A program made the position numbers and the translations under genes. The notes under the pieces were generated by a model. The model was not told where the DNA came from, did no database searches, and saw nothing but the letters and a program-made list of their open reading frames with translations. Positions 57,512-64,000 of a stretch of DNA of 64,000 nt are shown here, piece by piece (within the stretch, counting starts at the first letter, position 1; every line of letters starts with the position of its first letter). The DNA is from Pyrinomonadaceae bacterium. GTDB lineage: Bacteria > Acidobacteriota > Blastocatellia > Pyrinomonadales > Pyrinomonadaceae. Where the stretch lies: NCBI GenBank assembly GCA_021228405.1, contig JAJQRF010000001.1, forward strand, positions 372,001 to 436,000. Reading direction: 5' to 3'.

Positions 57512-58284
57512 CAAACGATGCGCCGACAACCATTTACGGTCCCGTAAAATCGTGGCGACTGGGTTTGTCGCTGGGCGTTGATGTTTTATGCGTCGATTCG
57601 ATCTGCTCTTTTGAATGCGTTTATTGCCAGCTCGGAAAAATTCACCGCGTCACGACGAAACGCGGTGTTTTTGTTGCGACCGAAAGGATTTTGGAAGACT
57701 TGAAAAAAGCAGATTGGCAAGCGGCTGATGTCATCACGTTTTCGGGAAGCGGTGAACCGACTTTGGCGGAAAATCTGGGCGAAGTCATCACAGAAATAAA
57801 AAAGTTCACGCGTAAACCCGTCGTCGTTTTGACAAATTCGACGCTTTTGCACGAAAAGCAAGTTCGCCGGGAGCTTTTGAAAGCCGACAGGATTTTCTGC
57901 AAGCTCGATGCCTGGTCGGACAACATTTTACAACGCGTAGATCGTCCTTATGAGGAAATCTCACTCGAATCGATCATCGCCGGAATCTTCGATCTGCGCC
58001 GTGAATTCAGCGGTTTTCTCGCCGTTCAAACGATGATCCTGCGTCTGCCGAGCGAATTTGAAATCGAAAAATTTTCGGAAATTCTCCGTTTGATAAATCC
58101 CGACGAAGTTCAGCTGAATCTGCCGACGCGTCCCGTGCCGCACGAATATTTTCCCGAAACACGCGGAAACAGCGTCGGAGTTTCCGCCGATTTCAAAAAA
58201 ATCAAAACAATCTCGAAAAACGAACTCGAAATCATCCGCCGCAAATTGTCTGAACTCACAAAATTGCCGATAATAACCAGATAG
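57508..58284 (+). CDS. Radical SAM protein
   Basis: 258 residues from ATG 57508, overlapping the YwiC-like stop by 4 nt. The [4Fe-4S]-binding motif is CSFECVYCQLG (Cys-X3-Cys-X2-Cys, about residues 32-39). ITFSGSGEPTLAENLGEVI is the typical second block of the SPASM-less radical SAM group that includes MoaA/NifB-like members and DUF-type proteins. The substrate is unknown. It likely shares the ric operon. Confidence 0.88.
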   Translation: MTNDAPTTIYGPVKSWRLGLSLGVDVLCVDSICSFECVYCQLGKIHRVTTKRGVFVATERILEDLKKADWQAADVITFSGSGEPTLAENLGEVITEIKKFTRKPVVVLTNSTLLHEKQVRRELLKADRIFCKLDAWSDNILQRVDRPYEEISLESIIAGIFDLRREFSGFLAVQTMILRLPSEFEIEKFSEILRLINPDEVQLNLPTRPVPHEYFPETRGNSVGVSADFKKIKTISKNELEIIRRKLSELTKLPIITR

Positions 58285-58316
58285 CTTCCGGTAATTCACA
58301 AATAAATTATTTTTAT

Positions 58317-59690
58317 ATGCACAATTTAGATATTGATTTGGTGGAGATGTCGCTCGACGTTATCAAATTTGCCATCAACCGAATTACCGACAACGATCCG
58401 CAGCTTGGTTTTCCGAAAAAAGAATCCGAATTATTTGAACTCGTCGGCGAAACCATCACGCCCGAAGGAATTACGGGCGAAAAAGCTTTCGCGCTGTTTC
58501 GCGACGTTTTGATAAAAGCAAGCGTTCCGATCAATCATCCGCGTCATTTGGCGTTCGTTCCCGCTTCGCCGACCCGCGCCGCCGTGATGTTCGATCTGGT
58601 CACGTCCGCCGCCAACGTCCACGGCGCATTCTGGCTTGAAGGCGCGGGTTGTATCTTCGCCGAAAATCAGGCGATGAAATGGCTCGTTTCGCTGACGGGT
58701 TTGCCCGCCGGCGCGTTCGGAGTTTTCACGAGCGGCGGAACGGAGGCGAATCTTTCGGCAATGGTTGCAGCGCGTGAAAATTGGCGTGCGAAAGACGAAC
58801 CGAGAAAAACGATGCGCGGAATCGTCATCACGGCAATTTCGGCGCATTCGTCCGTTCGCGCAATGGCAAAGGTCATCGATGTTGATGTGATTTCGGTGCA
58901 AACCGAAGATAGATTTGAAGCCGCACAACTGGATGAAGCAATTAAAAATTTATCGCCCGAAGACCGCGAAAGAGTTTTCGCCGTGATCGCAACGGGCGGC
59001 ACGACAAACGCCGGAATTATTGACGATTTGAACGGAATTGCCGACATCTGCAAACGCGAAAACCTCTGGTTTCACGTTGATGCGGCTTACGGCGGCGGCG
59101 CACTTGCGGCAAGTTCGGTTCGCCATCTTTTCAACGGCATCGAAAAAGCCGACTCAATCACGATCGACCCGCACAAATGGCTTTTTTCGCCGTATGATTG
59201 CGGCGCGGTCATTTACCGCGACCCAGAAATCGCCAAAGCCGCGCATTCGCAGGAAGGTTCGTATCTCGACATTTTTTCCGACGAAGGTGCGCAGGGTTTT
59301 AACCCGACCGATTACCAAATCCAATTAACGCGTCGCGTGCGCGGGCTTCCGCTCTGGTTTTCGCTGGCGATGCACGGCACACGGCGTTACGAGCAAGCCA
59401 TCGAACGCGGAATCGAACTCGCGCAGATCGCGGGAAATTTGATTGCCGAATCAGCGCACGTCGAACTTGTCCGCGAACCCAGTTTGTCGTGCATACTGTT
59501 TCGCCGCCTTGGTTGGTTGCCGGAAGATTATCGAAACTGGACTTACAAGAATCACAAAGAAGGTTTCGCGCTCGTCGCGCCGACCAAAGTGCGTCACGGC
59601 AGTGAATTTGAAACGGTCGCGCGGCTGTGTTTCATCAACCCCGACACGACCGTAGAAGACATCAAAGCGATTTTAGAAACGATGAAATAA
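58317..59690 (+). CDS. PLP-dependent (aromatic amino acid type) decarboxylase
   Basis: 457 residues of the group II PLP decarboxylases. The PLP Lys is in SITIDPHKWLFSPYDCGAV, preceded by VDAAYGGGALAAS. The N-terminal FVPASPTRAAVMFDLVTSAANV and VFTSGGTEANLSAM also fit the aromatic-L-amino-acid decarboxylase branch, though glutamate, tyrosine and sphingosine-type relatives cannot be excluded. With tryptophan catabolism genes upstream, an aromatic substrate is plausible. It has no signal peptide. Confidence 0.88.
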   Translation: MHNLDIDLVEMSLDVIKFAINRITDNDPQLGFPKKESELFELVGETITPEGITGEKAFALFRDVLIKASVPINHPRHLAFVPASPTRAAVMFDLVTSAANVHGAFWLEGAGCIFAENQAMKWLVSLTGLPAGAFGVFTSGGTEANLSAMVAARENWRAKDEPRKTMRGIVITAISAHSSVRAMAKVIDVDVISVQTEDRFEAAQLDEAIKNLSPEDRERVFAVIATGGTTNAGIIDDLNGIADICKRENLWFHVDAAYGGGALAASSVRHLFNGIEKADSITIDPHKWLFSPYDCGAVIYRDPEIAKAAHSQEGSYLDIFSDEGAQGFNPTDYQIQLTRRVRGLPLWFSLAMHGTRRYEQAIERGIELAQIAGNLIAESAHVELVREPSLSCILFRRLGWLPEDYRNWTYKNHKEGFALVAPTKVRHGSEFETVARLCFINPDTTVEDIKAILETMK

Positions 59691-59706
59691 TCGTTAGAAT
59701 AAATTT

Positions 59707-60738
59707 ATGAAAGCAATCGTAAAAAGCAAAGCAGAAGTCGGATTATGGCTCGAAGACGTTCCCGAACCGACGATCGGAATCAACGACGTTTTAATCAAAA
59801 TGCTGAAAACAGGCATTTGCGGAACCGATGTTCACATCTGGAACTGGGATGCGTGGGCGCAAAGCACGATCAAAATTCCGACGATTTTAGGACACGAACT
59901 CGTTGGCGAAATCGTCGAAGTCGGCTCGAACGTGAGCGATTTTTTCGTCGGCGACATCGTTTCCGTCGAAGGTCATCTCGTTTGCGGACGCTGTCGCAAT
60001 TGTCTGGCAGGCAGACGCTATAAATGCGCCAATACTTTGGGTTACGGCGTGAACACGGACGGCGGCTTTGCCGAATATATGGCGGTTCCGATGACGAATA
60101 TCTGGAAACACAACGACGGCGTAAACTTGGAAGTCGCGGCGATCTTCGATCCGTTCGGTAATGCCGTTCACACCGCGCTCGCGTTTGAAGTTTTCGGCGA
60201 AGACGTTTTGATTACGGGCGCGGGACCGATCGGGATTATGGCGGCGGCGGTCGCCAAACACGCGGGCGCACGGCACGTCGTCATCACGGACGTTAATCCG
60301 CACCGTCTTGAACTGGCGAAAAAATTCGATGTCACACTGGCGGTTGACGTGCGCGAAACTTCGCTTGCCGATGTTAAAAAACAGCTTGGAATGAAGGAAG
60401 GATTCGATGTCGGGATGGAAATGTCGGGCAATCCGCAGGCGTTCCGCGATATGCTCGCGAATATGACGCACGGCGGAAACATCGCATTCTTAGGCATTCC
60501 GTCGGACGAATTTTCGATCAACTGGAAGACGATCATCTTCAATATGCTCACCGTCAAAGGCATCTACGGGCGCGAGATGTATGAAACCTGGTATCAGATG
60601 AACGTCTTGACGGAAGGCGGTTTGGACATCGAACCAGTCATCACGCATCGCTATTCATACAAGGATTTTGCAAAAGGGTTTGAAGTGATGAAGGAAGGAA
60701 ATTCGGGCAAGGTGATTTTAGACTGGACGGAAATATAA
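59707..60738 (+). CDS. tdh: L-threonine 3-dehydrogenase
   Basis: 343 residues of the zinc alcohol dehydrogenase family. Catalytic zinc ligands: Cys in [13 protein letters not shown], His/Glu in GHELVGE. Structural zinc cysteines are [15 protein letters not shown]. The NAD site is [20 protein letters not shown]. The specific stretch [27 protein letters not shown] is typical of Tdh. It makes 2-amino-3-ketobutyrate, used by Kbl (61605). A DinB gene overlaps its stop and an AT-rich gene lies before kbl. Confidence 0.95.
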   Translation: MKAIVKSKAEVGLWLEDVPEPTIGINDVLIKMLKTGICGTDVHIWNWDAWAQSTIKIPTILGHELVGEIVEVGSNVSDFFVGDIVSVEGHLVCGRCRNCLAGRRYKCANTLGYGVNTDGGFAEYMAVPMTNIWKHNDGVNLEVAAIFDPFGNAVHTALAFEVFGEDVLITGAGPIGIMAAAVAKHAGARHVVITDVNPHRLELAKKFDVTLAVDVRETSLADVKKQLGMKEGFDVGMEMSGNPQAFRDMLANMTHGGNIAFLGIPSDEFSINWKTIIFNMLTVKGIYGREMYETWYQMNVLTEGGLDIEPVITHRYSYKDFAKGFEVMKEGNSGKVILDWTEI

Positions 60739-61223
60739 TGTGCGATTTGTTGAGTTGGTCGCTCGAAAATGCGCGGAAACAAACGTTTTCATTGGTCGAA
60801 GATTTGCGCGACGAACAAATGCGTCTGCAATCGGCGGCGGGCGAAAATCCGCCGATCTGGATTTTGGGACATCTGCTTTTGGGCGACACGTATCTTTTAC
60901 ATCTGCTGAATATTAGAGAATTAAATGCAGATTTTACAGAACTTTTGAGTAAATACGGACCGAATGCGGCAAACAGAAATTTTGATTCAAAACAGTTTCT
61001 CGTTGAAAGATTGTCTGAAACAGGAAATTTGAGAGGCGAAGCGGTTCGCAAGATGAACGACTTAAACAAACCGATGCCCGACGAAACATTGGCGAAAACT
61101 CAGCCGACTATCGCGCATCACCTGCATATGCTGATTTTTCACGAAGGACATCATTGCGGTCAGCTTTCTTCGTGGCGAAAATTGCAAAGTCTTTCTGCGG
61201 TAAAAGGGATTTTTGCAACTTAA
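60738..61223 (+). CDS. DinB family protein
   Basis: 161 residues, the third DinB protein in the window. The helix LLSWSLENARKQTFSLVEDLRDEQM is followed by ENPPIWILGHLLLGDTYLLHLL and HHLHMLIFHEGHHCGQLSSWRKL, with three putative metal-binding His (GHLL, IFHEGHH). It starts at TAATG, overlapping the tdh stop by one base, so it is translated with tdh. Role unknown. Confidence 0.85.
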   Translation: MCDLLSWSLENARKQTFSLVEDLRDEQMRLQSAAGENPPIWILGHLLLGDTYLLHLLNIRELNADFTELLSKYGPNAANRNFDSKQFLVERLSETGNLRGEAVRKMNDLNKPMPDETLAKTQPTIAHHLHMLIFHEGHHCGQLSSWRKLQSLSAVKGIFAT

Positions 61224-61227
61224 TTTT

Positions 61228-61599
61228 ATGAAAAAAAGTGAATTCAAAGAAAAAATTGACGAACTTCTAGACACTAATGTTGATAATTTGACTCAAAATG
61301 AAAAATTCTCAATGATTAGGCAAAGAATCGTTGAATTTGAGAAAAACACGTCTTACGATAGCTCAAATAAGGGGAAATCCTGGTCGGATGATGAACTTCG
61401 AGTAATTCTAAAAACATCTCCAACAAAAGAGAATTGTATGCTATTAGCGAAAGCATTTCGTAGAGGTTACGGAAGTATCGAACAAATATTTAGATGGGCA
61501 GCAGAAGATCAAACAACTATAGATCGAACTCGTCCGGATGATATTTTTATCAAACAAATAAAGAAAATTGCAAAAGAAATTGGTTGGAGAGCAACATAA
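61228..61599 (+). CDS. AT-rich protein of unknown function between tdh and kbl
   Basis: 123 residues from ATG 61228 (an in-frame start at 61213 is possible). The sequence is Lys/Asn/Ile-rich and more AT-rich than its neighbours. A middle part [41 protein letters not shown] looks like a helix-turn-helix or Myb-like helical domain. Insertion between the two threonine-catabolism genes suggests a foreign or passenger gene. I do not recognise the family. Confidence 0.6.
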   Translation: MKKSEFKEKIDELLDTNVDNLTQNEKFSMIRQRIVEFEKNTSYDSSNKGKSWSDDELRVILKTSPTKENCMLLAKAFRRGYGSIEQIFRWAAEDQTTIDRTRPDDIFIKQIKKIAKEIGWRAT

Positions 61600-61604
61600 A
61601 AACT

Positions 61605-62786
61605 ATGTACGGCAAAATTCAAAATCAATTAGAAAATACAATCAACGAAATCAAAGAAGCGGGGCTTTACAAAAACGAGCGCGTGATCGAAAGCCCGCAG
61701 GAAGCGCATATCAAAGTTGCAAACGGCGAAGTTTTGAATATGTGCGCGAATAATTATCTGGGCTTGTCGGATCATCCGGCAATCGTCGCGGCGGCACATA
61801 AGGCTTTGGATGATTGGGGTTACGGGCTTTCATCCGTTCGTTTTATCTGCGGAACGCAGACGATTCACAAGGAATTGGAGCGCAAAATCAGTGAATTTCT
61901 CGGAACGGAAGACACGATTCTTTACACGTCCTGTTTCGACGCGAACGGCGGACTTTTTGAAACGATTCTTACGGAAGAAGACGCGATAATTTCCGACGAA
62001 CTCAATCACGCAAGCATTATCGACGGCGTTCGTTTGTGCAAAGCACAGCGTTTTCGCTATAAAAACGGCGATATGAGCGACCTCGAAGAGCAGTTAAAAG
62101 CCGCAAACAGCGCGCGAAACAAAATGATCGCGACCGACGGCGTTTTTTCGATGGACGGATACATTGCGAAATTACCCGAAATCTGTGCGCTCGCGGAAAA
62201 ATACGGCGCGATGGTGATGGTTGACGATTCGCACGCCGTCGGGTTTACGGGAAAAACGGGACGCGGAACACACGAATTTCACAACGTAATGGACAAGATC
62301 GATGTCATCACGGGAACGCTCGGCAAGGCTTTAGGCGGTGCGTCGGGCGGTTATACGAGCGGAAAGAAAGAGATCATCGAACTTCTTCGGCAACGTTCGC
62401 GCCCGTATCTTTTTTCAAATTCCGTTGCGCCTTCGATTGTCGGAGCGTCGATCGCGGCAATCGATCTGCTCACCGAGTCAACCGAACTGCGCGACAAATT
62501 AGCCGAAAACACGCGCTTTTTCCGCGAGGAAATCGCCAAGATCGGGCTTGAAGTTTTGCCCGGCGAACATCCGATCGTGCCCGTAATGTTCGGCGAAGCG
62601 ATTCCGGCAGTCAAAATGGCTGAATCGCTTCTGAAAAAAGGCGTTTACGTGATTCCTTTTTCATTTCCCGTCGTTCCGAAAGGCAAAGCGCGCATCCGCA
62701 CGCAGGTTTCCGCCGCGCATTCACGCGAAGATTTGCAATTCGCCGTCGAAAAATTCGCCGAAGCGAAAGCGGAAGTCGGAATATAA
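61605..62786 (+). CDS. kbl: 2-Amino-3-ketobutyrate CoA ligase (glycine C-acetyltransferase)
   Basis: 393 residues, alpha-oxoamine synthase family. PLP Lys in [20 protein letters not shown]; conserved [31 protein letters not shown] and [19 protein letters not shown]. With Tdh it splits threonine to glycine and acetyl-CoA. Start ATG 61605 fits the typical MYG-K-x-QxxLE.. beginning; a frame from 61584 is not needed. Confidence 0.96.
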   Translation: MYGKIQNQLENTINEIKEAGLYKNERVIESPQEAHIKVANGEVLNMCANNYLGLSDHPAIVAAAHKALDDWGYGLSSVRFICGTQTIHKELERKISEFLGTEDTILYTSCFDANGGLFETILTEEDAIISDELNHASIIDGVRLCKAQRFRYKNGDMSDLEEQLKAANSARNKMIATDGVFSMDGYIAKLPEICALAEKYGAMVMVDDSHAVGFTGKTGRGTHEFHNVMDKIDVITGTLGKALGGASGGYTSGKKEIIELLRQRSRPYLFSNSVAPSIVGASIAAIDLLTESTELRDKLAENTRFFREEIAKIGLEVLPGEHPIVPVMFGEAIPAVKMAESLLKKGVYVIPFSFPVVPKGKARIRTQVSAAHSREDLQFAVEKFAEAKAEVGI

Positions 62787-62791
62787 GAGAT

Positions 62792-62923
62792 TTTGCCCAC
62801 GAAATACACGAAAGAAACGAAAATAAAAAAAAGAAATATAGAAACAAAATCGAAGATTCAACTAATCACAAATATTTTCTATCTTCTTTCTTTTTCGTAT
62901 TTTTCGTGTATTTCGCGGGCAAA
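62792..62923. repeat. Inverted repeat of 9-nt units, CACGAAA family, copy 3
   Basis: The left arm TTTTGCCCACGAAATACACG.. (62792-62822) faces ..CGTGTATTTCGCGGGCAAAT (62890-62924) around a 66-nt AT-rich loop. It fills the gap between kbl and the hemerythrin-like gene, ending 16 nt before the latter's start. Confidence 0.88.
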
Positions 62924-62938
62924 TAAACGTTTTCAATT

Positions 62939-63412
62939 ATGCGAAAACTCAGTGAATTATTGGATGTTCATCAGGATTTGGAGCGGATTTTTTTTCGACA
63001 TCAGCAAAAACTTTTGCATTTTCAATTCGACGAAGCGTTGGAGATTTTAGCCGAATACGAACGCGCTTTGCTCAAACATATTTATGATGAAAATACGCAT
63101 CTTCTGCCGATCTACATCGAACGCGGCGATATTCAAAAAGGCGGTGCGGCACAGATGTTTTTTGATGAACACGAAAAATTAATCAATCACGTCACGTTTT
63201 TCAAGGAAGAAATCGAAAAACTGAAAACCGGGGAAGATTTGGACGAGAAATTGATCTGGCTTTTCGAGCGCGAAGGATTTTTCAAAAAACTTCACGATCA
63301 TCACGACATCCGCGAAACGAATTTTCTTTATCCCGAACTCGACCGCATCACGACGGACGAAGAAAAACTCGAATTATTGAGCAAGGTCAGTTGTAAATTT
63401 CCCAAAAATTAA
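62939..63412 (+). CDS. Hemerythrin-like (HHE domain) protein
   Basis: 157 residues. The helical bundle has His/Glu ligands in order: VHQDLERIFF, KHIYDENTHLLPIYIERG, FDEHEKLINHVTFF and LHDHHDIRETNFLYPELDRI. It should bind a di-iron centre and oxygen or nitric oxide, like hemerythrins and RIC-type proteins; it may complement the Ric protein nearby. No signal peptide is present. Confidence 0.85.
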   Translation: MRKLSELLDVHQDLERIFFRHQQKLLHFQFDEALEILAEYERALLKHIYDENTHLLPIYIERGDIQKGGAAQMFFDEHEKLINHVTFFKEEIEKLKTGEDLDEKLIWLFEREGFFKKLHDHHDIRETNFLYPELDRITTDEEKLELLSKVSCKFPKN

Positions 63413-63432
63413 GTAGTTGGATCGATATATCG

Positions 63433-64000
63433 ATGCTGAAAAAACTCCTGAAAATTTTATTTGCTTTAATCGCGGTTTTGATAATCGCTTTTGCAGTTTT
63501 TTGGTTTTCGCGTCCCGCCGATGTTTCGTTCGATGCTATCAGGCAGAGCGTTCCGTTTTCCGAATATAGCAAGTTTGCCGAAATCGGCGGCGTGAAAATT
63601 CATTATCAGGAAAAAGGCGCGGGCGAACCGATCATTTTGATTCACGGTTACACTTCTTCGACATATGCGTGGAAAGATTTGTTCGAGCCGCTTTCGCAAA
63701 AATACCGCGTGATCGCGCTCGATCTGAAAGGATTCGGATTTTCGGAAAAATCCGACGGCGACTATTCGCGCCGCGCTCAGGGCGAAATCGTTTTCGGATT
63801 GCTTGAACATTTAAAGATCGAACGCGCTTGGCTTGCAGGAAACTCGATGGGCGGTGAAACGGCTTTGAACGTTGCGCTTTATCATCCCGAAAAGGTGAGA
63901 GGTTTGCTCCTGCTCGACAGCGCGGGCGTGAAAATTCAGGGCAAGGAAACGCTCGCGCCGTGGTATCTGCAAACGCCATTTCTCGGACAAGTTTTAACTG
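63433..64000 (+). CDS. Alpha/beta hydrolase (truncated by window end)
   Basis: About 189 residues are visible. An N-terminal hydrophobic helix (LLKILFALIAVLIIAFAVFWF) may anchor it to the membrane. The fold has the oxyanion loop LIHGYTSSTYAWKDL, GFGFSEK and the nucleophile elbow AGNSMGGETALN (Ser). The catalytic Asp and His lie beyond the window. Substrate unknown; esterase or C-C hydrolase types are possible. Confidence 0.85.
   Translation, partial: MLKKLLKILFALIAVLIIAFAVFWFSRPADVSFDAIRQSVPFSEYSKFAEIGGVKIHYQEKGAGEPIILIHGYTSSTYAWKDLFEPLSQKYRVIALDLKGFGFSEKSDGDYSRRAQGEIVFGLLEHLKIERAWLAGNSMGGETALNVALYHPEKVRGLLLLDSAGVKIQGKETLAPWYLQTPFLGQVLT

Noticed and set aside
1-64000. Insertion sequences, prophage or a large defence island
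   Set aside because: No transposase, integrase, phage structural, restriction or Cas gene was recognised; only the HEPN/BrnTA segment looks foreign.

Overview
The window looks like a chromosomal segment of a Gram-negative, soil- or sludge-type bacterium, most likely Acidobacteriota, class Blastocatellia (Pyrinomonadaceae-like). This is inferred from the moderate GC content, long secreted proteins ending in FG-GAP/VCBS repeats of the 'FDGDGKTDIAVFRPS' type, a TIGR02999-type ECF sigma factor, a chlorite-dismutase/HemQ-family protein and several DinB proteins. No rRNA, phage, transposase or CRISPR array was seen. One tRNA gene, tRNA-Arg(CCT), is present.

Layout. 0-5 kb: small conserved proteins (DUF779, DUF2237, DinB), scpA/scpB, two related membrane proteins and a pseudouridine synthase. 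5-18.5 kb (mostly minus strand): bacilliredoxin, a giant TPR/C39-peptidase-like protein, L,D-transpeptidase, tsaE, nnr, a TonB-C protein, tRNA-Arg, apt, acylphosphatase, a HemQ-like protein and DinB. 18.5-21.3 kb: an outer-membrane protein, thiD and thiE. 21.5-25.4 kb: an ECF sigma factor divergent from two large unrecognised paralogues. 25.7-34 kb: a TPR protein, a sugar nucleotidyltransferase, mutM and a 1260-residue secreted beta-helix/CBM/FG-GAP protein. 34.5-43.2 kb is a signalling block: REC-GGDEF-EAL, a degenerate receiver, a sigma-54 activator, a secreted CAP-domain protein and a hybrid histidine kinase. 43.2-55.2 kb holds the lower kynurenine (3-hydroxyanthranilate) pathway in scattered pieces: semialdehyde dehydrogenase, RidA-type deaminase, 3-hydroxyanthranilate dioxygenase and ACMS decarboxylase. 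Between them lie two PilZ-like paralogues, a dipeptide epimerase, a protease and an AT-rich HEPN plus BrnT/BrnA insertion. 55.9-64 kb: ric and a YwiC-like protein behind an FNR/CRP-type palindrome, a radical SAM protein, a PLP decarboxylase, tdh, kbl, a hemerythrin-like protein and a truncated hydrolase.

Two themes stand out. First, a sigma-54/c-di-GMP circuit in the signalling block: a class I c-di-GMP (GEMM) riboswitch sits directly upstream of the CAP-protein gene, behind a GG-N10-GC promoter. A second, near-perfect sigma-54 promoter precedes the degenerate-receiver gene, and a third candidate precedes the FG-GAP surface protein. The sigma-54 activator is encoded between these sites. Second, the intergenic spaces are filled with inverted clusters of short tandem units, mostly 7 nt (GATAACT, GGTCTTT, GATTTTG/GGATTGC, ATTTATC) and some 9 nt, plus two arrays with a strict 21-nt (3 x 7) period. 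These elements touch start and stop codons and are read through in frame inside thiD, tsaE, nnr and the aldehyde dehydrogenase. I know of no description of this repeat system in this lineage; the nearest analogue I can name is the heptanucleotide STRR repeats of cyanobacteria.
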